From NCBI GenBank assembly GCA_004352715.1, contig SCFE01000021.1:2006128-2070127 (forward strand): a stretch of DNA of 64,000 nucleotides. Direction: 5' to 3'. Made by a program: the position numbers and the translations under genes. Positions 11,906 to 22,680 of the stretch are shown here, in pieces. Origin of the DNA: Hofstenia miamia. Its lineage: Eukaryota > Xenacoelomorpha > Acoela. Numbering within the stretch: position 1 is the first letter of the stretch; every line of letters begins with the position of its first letter. The notes under the pieces were generated by a model. The model searched no databases. It was not told the origin of the DNA and saw only the letters and a list, made by a program, of their open reading frames with translations.

Positions 11906-13913
11906 CAGTGGCGCAACCAGCCATAAATTTCGGGTGGCGCATATTTAGTATTAATTATTATTAAATTTTCCTTAATTAATTTTTTTTTCTAAAAAATTTA
12001 TTTAAACAAATTAAAAGATTTATATGATCAAATTTAGTCTTCTTTTAGATTTCACCAATTTATCAAGGACTGCTGATTCTTTTGGTACATGAAGTCTTCG
12101 TATTTGCATCATTGCCATGCCAGAAAGCTGCTCTTCTCCCATTGTGCTCCTGAGATAAGCATTAGTCGCTTTAGACAGCTGAAAGACCGTTCAGCTGATG
12201 CTGTATTAACTGGAAGAGTCGCCATTATTCTTATTAGTGTTATTATGTTTGGATAAAATGTAAAATGGATTTTAACTTCGTTTAGGGTATTAATAGCAGT
12301 TCCTGGCAGGTTGTCTTTCCCTTTGCCACTTAATTTTCCAGCGGACAAACTCGTCGGGCATCTCATTTGCACAAATTTCGACATCATAAAACTGAACCTA
12401 AAGAAATTCTGTTGATATTACTTAGGAAAAATAAATGAAAAAAAGGATTTCGTTTATGATATACGAGAAATTTTAACAAATTTATTAACATGTACCGTTT
12501 AATAAATCATGAAACCAGGCAGTCTATTTGATGTACTCTATTTTGAAACTCATTTACAAACAAAAACTTTCCTTCAGATTCATAATATTTGTTTGAATTA
12601 TAGTATACACGTTAATTATACCAAGCCATACAGAATATAATTAATTGTTACTTAATTTTGAGAATGAATTTTTGTTATTCTCACTGAACTATTCATGAAT
12701 AATGAAATGTACATACCATTTCTTTATGTCATCATAAGAAGCTTTTTAAAGATATTTTGGGAGAAGGTGTTGCACCTTCAAAGCTTTTTGCAAATGCTCG
12801 TTAAATCTCTGAGAGTTGCAACATTATATTATCAAATATGGTAAATATATTGACTGCCTGTAGAATGATTCAGTGGCATCTGTATCAAAGTTCGCTCTCA
12901 TAGTTCGTCTTGATGCCCGTCTAAAAATAGTGATAGGCACTGAAGATAGACTTCTGGCTTGGAGAAACACGTCATTAACTATTTTGCCCTCTACATCTTT
13001 GATAAAATCTTCAGCTATCGCAATACAATTCTTATGGTATCTTGTATTTGAATGCTTTGAGCAGTCACTTTTGACATCTTTATATTTATTCAATGGCCGA
13101 TTTACAAAAATTCCAGGATTTTCATGGTCACAAATAGAACACAATACCGGCAGAATGCACCTTGTCAACAGTGATTCCATGCCAACCACGGACTGAAATC
13201 GTTCAGGTATGAGTGCTTAAAACGGCGACTACTTTTGCCTTGAATCACTACTGGAAAAATATATCCCATGTCTATCGTCCAACAATTCGTGAGAACATTG
13301 TATTTCTCTTCCTGTGAAGTGATCCACAATAAAGACCAATCTCCCATTGCGACAGTTCAGTAGGAACAACACTCAACGATGATAATGTGGATATTTCAGG
13401 TTCGGTAGTACATGAAGATGTGTAGGGTGTAGGTTGAATGGCAACAGTTGATAGTGATGGCTCTAGATTTCTACATCAGAATCTTTATCTTCCATTTTTT
13501 TTTCTTTGTAAAAAACGAATTAATTGACGATTGTTTTGATATCCTTAATGATATATAAAAAATATTGGAGTTTAAAAATAGGATAATTACTTTCATCAAT
13601 AAAATAAAACCTATTACAGTCGAATAGCATTTATAAATATTTTCATATTAAAGTTAACGGTGGTTGTTACTCAAATATATAATTAGTATCAGCTTAAACA
13701 TTTCAAAAAGATTTAGATATTAATATTTATTTTTGGTCAACTGGTATGTTTGTATTAATCAATGCCAATTAATTTAGAGTAAAAAATAGATAGATAACAT
13801 TTCTAGATACAACATTGAAAAACATCATCGCATTACTAAAATTGATTATATATTAAATCATTATTTTTTTTCAGGAGGGGCAAATGCCCTCAATTCCCCC
13901 TGATTGCGCCACT
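11906..13913 (-). mobile_element. hAT transposon remnant with TIRs and 8-bp target duplication
   Basis: The left end CAGTGGCGCAACCAG is an inverted copy, one mismatch, of the right end CTGATTGCGCCACTG. The flanks GTCTACGG (11898-11905 and 13914-13921) form a perfect 8-bp target duplication, the hAT hallmark; the last G of the right end is shared with the duplication. Inside, on the minus strand, lie transposase pieces. At about 2.0 kb it is shorter than a complete autonomous element and is internally deleted. Confidence 0.9.
12109..13347 (-). pseudogene. hAT transposase remnant (TTF zinc finger to dimerisation domain)
   Basis: Read on the minus strand, the 5' part holds a TTF/ZMYM-type zinc finger: RRFKHSYLNDFSPWLAWN followed in another frame by GAFCRYCVLF. 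The 3' part holds the hAT C-terminal signature ATLPVNTASAERSFSCLKRL (12165-12230). The two parts are separated by shifts, stops and a deletion of most of the catalytic core. Confidence 0.85.
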
Positions 13914-14290
13914 GTCTACGGTTAGGCTATGTGATTTGTTACGCGTGATCTGTTACATTTTGGTGAAATCGCACGTCAATCCACCGAGATAATTGGCGAT
14001 GTGACGTGATTTTGTAAAGGGGGTACCACACGATGGGCTTTTGCGCTAGGATTAAACACTTAAGTTAATGCACTCCGTGTAGCATCTGTTCTCGCGCGAC
14101 AATTACTCTCGGAGCATGTGCCGAGGAATGAGTTCATGGTGTGGCATGCTACACTTAACATAGTTCATTTGACTCGAGACCCAAACCCATCGTGTTACAC
14201 CTCCTTAACTTTTCATGCTACCAATCACGTAGTCTCACGTAGACTAGGGCATAGGTATGTAGGTCTATTGGGGAACATGCTTGAAAGGAA

Positions 14291-16096
14291 CCAAGCTTAA
14301 GCAAAATAGGTAAATAAAAATATTAACTAAATCTACCAGAGTTATTGTAAATGTATATAGATTTTGTTTCCCTATTTATAAATTGCGTGAATTGAGATTT
14401 GTATTTGTTTTGAGCATGTTTCTCAAATAATGAGATTGTTTAATCCCATAATGCATAATCCATCAAATGAGTCCTATTTGTCTACTCATGACATTTCGAT
14501 GCGTCTGTTACAATAAGATATTTAATTTCAATTGTTGCTCGAATTTGGTGTGTTTACAAAATGCATTTGCTCGGAAAACGGGTAAACCTTTGCACAAGGA
14601 TTCATTTTCATTGACATTTCTCGTTTGATAGCCGATGGTATACCGAAAAAACCGAACGAGCGATTTTAGTAAACCCGAACCGAGGAAAAAATGAAATCCC
14701 AGTTTTGGTGTTCAAAAGAATCACTTACATAGTGACCTGTTGTATTTCCCAAAAACTATGCAGGTCTCTTCCATCAAACCCCCAAATTGAAGAGTAATTT
14801 GCTTTACTTCAGTAACAACTTAATTTGGTGTTTTGAAAATATTCCTTGAAAAGTATTTTGTCTTGAATAACGTTTTACTAATATGGATAGTAATCTAAAA
14901 AATCGAAGCGGAAACCCTGATTTCGAGGTGTAAAAAACCGAAATCGAACTCTTTTTGTTTGGAAATCGCTTAGAAATTTATTAAAAATTTCCTATGATAC
15001 GGTTAGTGTTCAGATTCCTTTACTACCAATTATTCTTACTAATTAATCTATAAATGACTCAACTACCATTTAACTTCACTTGCACTGAACAAATACAATT
15101 TGCTTTCTTCAATGAATCAGATGAAAACAAGGTTGCGTATCAACGCAATACCCAAGTCTAGGTTTGGCAAACGCGGATTTGCCACCTAATTTGCTAAGAT
15201 ATTAAAATGCGATATTTCTCATACGTTTTGTAATCAAACTCATGTGATATGATATTTAACATGGAGAGGCAATTCCATCCTAAGCGAAATTGAAACTAAG
15301 GATTCAAATGATATATTTTATAAACAAAATATTATAACTTATTTGTAAAATCCTTCAGATTCAAGATTTCCTTAATTTTCTGTGTAGGCGTCACTAGCTA
15401 TTGGCCATTTTCTAGAATACAATTTTGAGTGGTTATTAATTCAGATAATCCCACTCAACCCGCTCTAAATTTTGAAGAAAATGCCCTTGATTCAATGTAT
15501 GTGATATTTCTGCTGGATATCTATAAAGTGTGGCTTTTGTGAAATTCGCATAGTTGAGAAAAGAAACTGTGAAGTACATATACACAGTGAAATAAATGTA
15601 TACTAAGTACACTGAACACAACCCAAATATATGACTATCAGTGACAGTATTTCTACTATGCAAAATTTTTAATTGTTTTGCGTAGTTGGCATGAGATGAT
15701 CTCTATTCTGTTGAATTTTTTATTTTGTATAACTGATTGTTTAAGAGAATAGCGTTATTAACTTCAAATACGATATAATAACATGTACGCTTAAAAATCG
15801 AATAATAAATAAAGATTACTGACTCCAGATAGTTGACTAATCCACTTTTGTTTGAATATATGTGATTTTAGCTCTTTCTTGATTTTTTGTAGCTTCTCTA
15901 TTATTTCTCTTGACAAAATATTCCAGTTGTAAATTGCAGTATTAATAAATGATTGGCTCATAATATTTTTATTGAATTTTATATGTGAATAGTTTTATTA
16001 TCGTTAATTTTGCTTTTAGACAGTGTGTCGAAAATTATATCTCAACATTGGGCGAAATTTTATTTATTATTTTTGAAGAAATAAATTATAATATTG

Positions 16097-16100
<4 letters not shown>
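14291..16100. other. AT-rich intergenic DNA, no gene seen
   Basis: Only short frames without similarity. A stretch near 14640-14950 has repeated ACCGAA words that could be part of an old MITE, but I could not define its ends. Confidence 0.5.
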
Positions 16101-16132
<32 letters not shown>

Positions 16133-16360
16133 NNNNNNNNNNNNNNNNNNNNNNNNNNNNNNNNNNNNNNNNNNNNNNNNNNNNNNNNNNNNNNNNNNNN
16201 NNNNNNNNNNNNNNNNNNNNNNNNNNNNNNNNNNNNNNNNNNNNNNNNNNNNNNNNNNNNNNNNNNNNNNNNNNNNNNNNNNNNNNNNNNNNNNNNNNNN
16301 NNNNNNNNNNNNNNNNNNNNNNNNNNNNNNNNNNATATATATATATTATATAATATAATT
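16101..16360. repeat. (TA)n microsatellite around an assembly gap
   Basis: Dinucleotide TA runs on both sides of 202 Ns (16133-16334). The gap is due to the microsatellite; nothing coding is present. Confidence 0.9.
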
Positions 16361-16876
16361 ATTAACTCTTGTGAAAAAAGAGTAGATTTTGAAATATAAT
16401 CTTTTGTTTTAGGAGAGTTTTCACTACAAACATTTAATGCCCATTTTAGCCGGCACATGTCAACAATGGCCGAACCACCGAAACTAGCTGAGAGTATAGG
16501 GATGTACTCTGTCTAATGTCGTCTATACAATTAAGTTCCATATGAGTCGCGAAAGAGCCCGAACCCGAATTTTCACGACCTAAGCCGCAAAATAATTCCA
16601 CTCTTTCCTAAAATATATCAAACAAGCAACTAGTCATTATATTAATAACACTAGTAAAAATTATTTTTATCGGAGCACTCACATAAAAAATCCGCAATTT
16701 CATACATTTTGAAGGGTTTTGAAAAAGGCCGATGAGTCCCCAAAAATCGCAGCTTATAATACGGTCATGCCAAATCGCATTTTGCTAAGTGTCGCGTATT
16801 TATTAGAGTAATCACATTACAATTACAAGTTTCATGATTCGATTTCGCATTGTTAAATTTTATTATCAGTTTAGTT

Positions 16877-17235
16877 TTCATTATTTGAAAATTAAACATG
16901 CATCTTGTTGAAGTTTGCAAGAATTAACGTCATTAATAATTACGTCAATGATCATAGTCGGTTAGTTTGTATTACTCGTCAATCAAATGTTTGTCGATAT
17001 TGCTTGAATCATTGACGTCAATCAGTGTGTATATTTGGACAAAGGGCATTTGATGTAAACAAATTTGCAAGCGTGTGAACGAAATCTACTCCACCGAATT
17101 ACTTTAGCATTGCTACTGTTCACCTTAAACTGTCTATCGTCCATTTTAAAGTACAAACCGGTTTTCTACAAACAATTTGCAAATTTGAAAATCTTAAGGC
17201 ATGTGTAGGTCTATTTCGGAACATGCTTTTTATGC
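16877..17235. repeat. Local dispersed repeat, copy 2 (no hAT insertion)
   Basis: Matches 11562-11898 with few changes, then jumps directly to the right-end words GTAGGTCTATTTCGGAACATGCTT. It carries no hAT element, so it is a paralogous copy without the insertion, although its own deletion starts at nearly the same point (after AATCTTAAG). Confidence 0.8.
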
Positions 17236-17496
17236 AATGTTGAAAATTTCTATTAAAACGTATTGCTGTGGCTGAAGTTGTTCAAAAGATGAACAATTTT
17301 TCTTTAAACATTTCGTATTTATGTATTTATAAAGTTTTAAGCCCATGGAAAAACAAAAAACTTTGAGTGTTTCTTGATATGTGCAAGGTTTTCCGAAACC
17401 CATTGAGGCGCGCTGTGCACAAAGTAAAAACTCGCTGGATAGAAAGGACAGAAAAATTTTTATCAACAAAATTTATTTCAACAGTAAAAAATTATT

Positions 17497-17580
17497 CTAT
17501 ATATATATATACATATATATANNNNNNNNNNNNNNNNNNNNNNNNNNNNNNNNNNNNNNNNNNNNNNNNNNNNNNNNNNN

Positions 17581-17607
<27 letters not shown>
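17497..17607. repeat. (TA)n microsatellite around an assembly gap
   Basis: TA runs flank 59 Ns at 17522-17580. Confidence 0.9.
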
Positions 17608-17611
<4 letters not shown>

Positions 17612-18049
17612 GCTCTAAATACAGTATATTGCATAATCATGAAACGAAGAAAGAAAAAGAATGGAAGTGCATTAGATAAAATGATATTACTCAATTTAGA
17701 AAATCACAATAACCAAAATCAAACAAACCTGAAAATATAATATCAAATGGAAATAATCAGCATTTTTTAGTCATCGATGTAGAATACCAAGAAAGCGACA
17801 GCCACAGTGGGGCAACGCAGGAAATGATGGAACTGAGAATCACGAACACACCTACAGTAATTGAAGAAGACCTCTTTCCAACTAACTCCAAAGCCCATTC
17901 AAGGCAGAAAAGATCATGGATCAATCTCCCCCGAAATTGCTGTAAAAACATTCAAAGAACCATATAACCTCATTTCGAAATGGAAACCAAACTTACTTCA
18001 CCTGCCACGAAGAACTTTAGAAAATAATTTTCTGAACTCCATGAGCAAA

Positions 18050-20467
18050 CTATTCATCTCTTTCGCTTAAATGACTTAGGTGCGGAATATTCGCTCAATG
18101 CGGCCATGATCATGCCAGCTCTACTTTTTCAAGAATCAAAGCGGAATCAAAATAATTCTTTGAGAGTCATGAACCTTAGACGCAGATTAGATCTCTAGAA
18201 TGAATGAGATATCCAATCTTTTTTGAAAAAGATGCTACAATTCAGAAACGATTGAATGGAAAGAAAGACAAACGTCCAAAAGCAACCCATAAATGATTTG
18301 CCATGAAAAAGGGAAAATTTGAGCTGTAATATCTGTTTTGACACAGAACGGAAACTGTGTATACCCTCCTCTTGATGAGATCACCGCAGACAAAAATTTG
18401 GATCCACCATCGATTGAACTTCCAGAATCAGATGAAGACTTGCATGCCGTTTTATTTGATGCTATTGGGAGCTTGTGGGCCAACATATGCAGACTCAAAT
18501 CATTGGAAAAAGATTCTTAAAGAGCACAAAGAAGCATCTGATAATCTGTGTAATTCACTTGCTTCGCTAACAAAAAGGATATGTCTGGAATATGTCAATC
18601 CCACAACCACAGATAATCTCAAAAGCTGTAGATACCTCTCTACAAAAATTCTGTAATTCGCCCAATCGGGATTTGTGAATTATTGAGAAGACTGATTGGA
18701 AAAGCTGCTCTCACAGTGCTAAAGCCTTTCATCAGAGAAAAAGCTGGATTCAGACAATTAGCTGCAGGCTATAAAGCTGGTTGCGAGGCTGCAATTCGCA
18801 GCATACTTGTATAACCAGGATCATTGCGAAGGTCTCTTCTTGTTGATGCTAAGAACGCATTCAGTGAGATAAACAGAAAACCAGCCTTGATGAATATTCA
18901 CTCAATTAGCACCTCGTTGAGAAAGGTAACAACAAGTGTTAAAATTAAAAGAAGTTACAACTCAGGGGGACCCGTTTGGCTATGCCGAAGTCCCTAATTG
19001 TATACAAGTTTAGAAACCAAATGCCGCTACAGGCTGTTGGCCACGGTACGGATACTATCCTAATGCTTCCAAAACCAAATTGTTGGTAAAAAAATCGGTT
19101 CTACATTTTGCGGAAAGAAAATTTGCAACCACTGACTTGCAAATCAGCACAAAAGGAACACGAATTCTTCGTTCAGTAATAGTAAGCAAAGATTTCATAG
19201 CCAAATATGTCACAGAGCAAGTATCAGAATAGGGAAAAGAACTACAAGCCTTAAGTCATATCGCAGAAACTGAACCCCAAGCCGCGTTATCTTGTCTGAC
19301 CCTAGGACGATCTAGCAAGTAGACATTTCTAACCACCCCACACACACAACACCAGATAGACGATCAGCTAACACCACTTCAAGAAATAATCAATGCTTTT
19401 CCCTCAGCCATGTTTGGTAGGGATGTAAACAGGGAACTCCTAAAAGTGCTGAAGATCTATGTCGTGAAGGTGGATTTAGATTTCCGAATATTGCAATTAG
19501 TTCAAGTACTCGCGTGCAATTTGTGATCCACTTGTTCAGGCATTAATTTAAGGAAGCAATAAAAGCATAATGGACATAACTGAATTTCAATCAAACAAGA
19601 AAGATAGAAACAGAAAGCATATGAACAACACAAATGCTATGAAAAAATTAGAAGAGAATCGAATGAAACTTTAAAAAGATTCATTCCACTTGCAACAGAA
19701 AAGGGTGCTTCACCTTGGCTGAAGCTATTACCTGTTGAATCAGAAGGCTTCTGCTTATCAAAATCAAGCTTTAGAGACACATTTTGCCTTCGTTATTGTG
19801 TCATTCTTGAGAATATACCATCAAGATGTGTATGCGGACTTGGTTTCACAGTTGTACATGTACTATCATGTCCAAATGATAGAATTTTCAATTGAGGCAA
19901 AATGAGCTCCGTGATTTGTTAGCAACAGTTATGACAGAAGTCTGCCACGACGTATCAATTAAGCCTCAGATGCAGCCAGTTGACAGATCGCTAAAATCTG
20001 GAAGTTCAATACAATGCTAGGCTTGATGTCTCTGCCAGTGGAGTGTGGGGTGCTCGATTTGAGAAATCCATGTTTGATGTACGCGTATTCAACCCATTAT
20101 GCAAATTGAATGGACCAATGTGATATTGCAGCCATCTACCAGAAATACGAACAGGAAAAGAAACGCCAGTATGAATCCAGACAATTGAAATTGAAGGAGC
20201 TACATTCTGTCTCATTGTGATTGCAACAACTGGCAATCAAGCTCCAGGAATCAGAGCCTTGATAAAGATACTGGCAATTCTATTAGCTGATAAATTAAAT
20301 TTATCTAACCATCAGACTATAACGTGGATCAGAAATAGGATCAGAATAGCAGTAACCAGAGCTTCGATTTTGTGCCTAAGAGGATCCCGTTCGCGTTTCA
20401 ATGCTCAAAGTGGAGCGGGGGATCCGTATGTTTATAGAGTCGTCAGCATCAATAACAATCTAAATTG
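18050..20467 (+). pseudogene. Non-LTR retrotransposon pol with zinc knuckle and C-terminal nuclease-like region
   Basis: Read across frames, the blocks come in order. AMIMPALLFQESKRN (about 18105) is followed by PIGICELLRRLIGKAALTVL (about 18663) and AGCEAAIRSI, then LLVDAKNAFSEINRKPAL (about 18840, palm Asp). GYYPNASKTKLLVKKS (about 19046) and KDFIAKYVTEQVSE come next. CVCGLGFTVVHVLSCP (about 19830) follows, a CxC-x7-H-x4-C zinc knuckle. Then come RDLLATVMTEVCHDVSIKP (about 19912), ARLDVSASGVWGARFEKS and FDVRVFNP (about 20015-20095), and finally ITWIRNRIRIAVTRASILCL with RGSRS (about 20310-20390). RT, then CCHC, then a nuclease-like DV..F region is the layout of elements with a restriction-like endonuclease. 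This block set is one I recall from many aquatic invertebrate genomes. There are many stops and frameshifts, so it is a fossil. Family assignment is inference. Confidence 0.8.
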
Positions 20468-20629
20468 AGCTACAATGAAAATGATGAAGAAGTACAACAT
20501 TAATAAAAAACACAGACATTATGTAGAAAATTTTGAAATTTAGTGAACATTTTTAACAATTTTTCATCAAATGACAGTTTATCAAATTAATGTATTTCAG
20601 AGATTTCAAAGCATAATTCAGTCGAAGAT

Positions 20630-21721
20630 TTACGGTGATCTTTCAATGTGGGTAGTTTTTCGACATTGTTTTAGCACATTCACTAATATTTGTGCCCTTG
20701 TCTCAGAATTTCTCAATATCATAATGGGCTTGGAGAAAATTGCTTGAAAATTAAGGCCAGGGCCGGGTTTTCTTGCGTGTTCAACAATTAGTTTCTTCAT
20801 AAACACTCTGCGTTGGATGTTATCATTTGTAGTCTGGTTATATAAGACATATGCATTTATACCACATAGATCAAGCATATTGAAGAAACATGCAACAGGC
20901 CAACGTCGTGTTGCAGTTTTACAAGTGGTATATCTAGCCATTTGATCCATGACATCAACACCGTATTTTGTGTTATTGTAATATTTTATTGTTTCTGGTA
21001 ACTTTTTAGGGTGATTCATCAATCTTCACAGTTGGATGCATGGTACTTAGTAGGTAGACATTCTTTGACTTTTTACCTTTGTATACAGTCAATGTACACA
21101 AATCTTTATTTCTCAGTATCTCACTTGAGTACAAGGGCTTCTTCTTTAGTCGAGAATTGCAATGTCCCTTCTTTCTTTCCTTATTGTCCCAAATATACTT
21201 GTCTTTTTTGACAAGAATGACTTTGCCAGGTCTAGTGATGAGAAAAAACTGACCATGGTCACATTATATCCTTTATTGAAGTAAGGAGCCATTAGTTTTT
21301 CACATACATGTTTAGGAAGTGGATTGTGGGGGCTTTTCAAAGTGTCATTACCAAGGTATGGGAATGAGTTGCACAGATACTTTGTACTATATTCACACAG
21401 ACACCAAAATTTGATTCCAAATTTGTCTGGCTTTGAAGCCATGTACTGGATAAATGAACAACGTGATTTGCATGGAAAAATGTTAAGAAATAAGAACATT
21501 ATTGTTGGGGTCCAAACTGACCCCGGCAGTCTTATTAGGTATACCATTGCATAATTACCAAAATTATAGTAACAATTAGCTAAAACTTGGTTTCTAAGTG
21601 AAACTACATATGAAAAAAAAATACATAAAATATCATTAACAAAAAGCTTAAAATAAGAGATATATTATCATCCAAAATTAAAAATGGGTCATTTTTGACC
21701 CATCCGTCTTTCTAGTGTTAA
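20630..21721 (-). mobile_element. piggyBac element, broken transposase, one end preserved
   Basis: On the minus strand the pieces 21547-21146 and 21022-20630 give piggyBac signatures. The first carries FIQYMASKPDKFGIKFWCLC, PKHVCEKLMAPYF and SLLSKKTSI-like text. The second carries KYGVDVMDQMARY, TRRWPVACFFNMLDLCGINA and FMKKLIVEH. The first catalytic Asp, usually in T-x-DNFFTS, is replaced: the sequence reads TMVSFFSSLDLA. The Asp in GVDVMDQ is kept. The 5' end is marked by TCTAGTG next to a TTAA (21718-21721), the target site of this superfamily, with the palindrome ATGGGTC-attttt-GACCCAT just inside (21684-21703). The opposite end was not found, so the copy is probably truncated. Confidence 0.85.
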
Positions 21722-22136
21722 AAGCCTTTATTTAAAAATCAATATTTTTCCTGTTAACAAGGATTTGGCCACATGCCGAACTCTTTTCGTTCCCCACACT
21801 TACAGTTATTTTAGATTTTTACCAGCCACCCCGATCAAAATTTGATCAAGAGGTTGCTTTACTAAATATTCAATCAATTTGTTATCCATTATCTGTCAGT
21901 CAACTGGATCACTTGACACACACACAAATCAATAGTAACAACTTCTTCAACAGACTTTCTCTCATCAATCAAATGAGAAGAATGAAATGAAACTTCAGTT
22001 ACAGATAGTACTTCTACTTCCATTGCCAATTCACTCAATATACGTGAATGTGACTGGGGCTCAGGTGATCTTGTTTTGTCGTTCTCGTCGCTTGAGAATT
22101 ACCGCCACTTGTACTAGGCTTTGAATAACCTTTTGT

Positions 22137-22238
22137 CTACAAAGAGGTTAGAAGCTTCGGAGGTGATTGGGATTGTGAAGCTATGGCTTCTCTAATTTTC
22201 TGTTTTTTGAACCACTCATATATTTTTTTGGACGACAT
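22137..22238 (-). pseudogene. Short unidentified ORF remnant
   Basis: A minus-strand frame starting MSSKKIYEWFKKQKI reads for 33 codons to a stop. It lies upstream of the piggyBac end and may be the N-terminus of another decayed transposase. I do not recognise it. Confidence 0.3.
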
Positions 22239-22680
22239 AATTTATCTAATAAGAACTTCCAAGAATAATCTGTAAACAAAACTATAAATTAATACATATA
22301 ATATACAAAAATATATGTAAATAATAAGAGGCCAATGGCCTATGTTGGCTAATGGTAAATCCAGCCCTGTAGAGGATATAGGCCGTTTTCAGTTAAACAG
22401 GCTTTCGCAGGGACGCATTGACTATTTGTATTAGGCGAAGTGTGTATAGCACCCATATGCATTATCTTCGAAATTTCAACAATAACAATTTGCTTAAGAA
22501 TGAGCTGGAATTGACTGTTTCTTGTTTGAAAAGTACATTTCGATAAAATGTATTTAACACACATAGGGTTTTGTACTTTTTCAGTGATCAAGTTCCTTTG
22601 TAATTGTCGTTTAGTTTAATGAATGAAGTATTGTTTTCTAGTAAGGCTTTGTATGATCAATTTTTCTTTTTAGTTTGTAG

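Larger units (their letters stand above)
11562..14290. repeat. Local dispersed repeat, copy 1, split by a hAT element
   Basis: Bases 11562-11898 match 16877-17197 nearly throughout, starting at TTCATTATTTGAAAATTAAAC. Copy 1 is interrupted by the hAT element at 11906-13913 and resumes at about 13914. Its right end, GTAGGTCTATTGGGGAACATGCTT near 14260, matches the right end of copy 2. Copy 1 is therefore the longer version; copy 2 lacks about 340 bases of its right part. No coding potential is recognised. Confidence 0.75.

Noticed and set aside
15985-16458. Open frames across the 16133-16334 gap on both strands
   Set aside because: They exist only because Ns and TA repeats contain no stops.
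17230-17740. Frames around the 17522-17580 gap
   Set aside because: Mostly Ns and TA repeat. The flanking text (RWIERTEKFL and similar) matches nothing I recognise.
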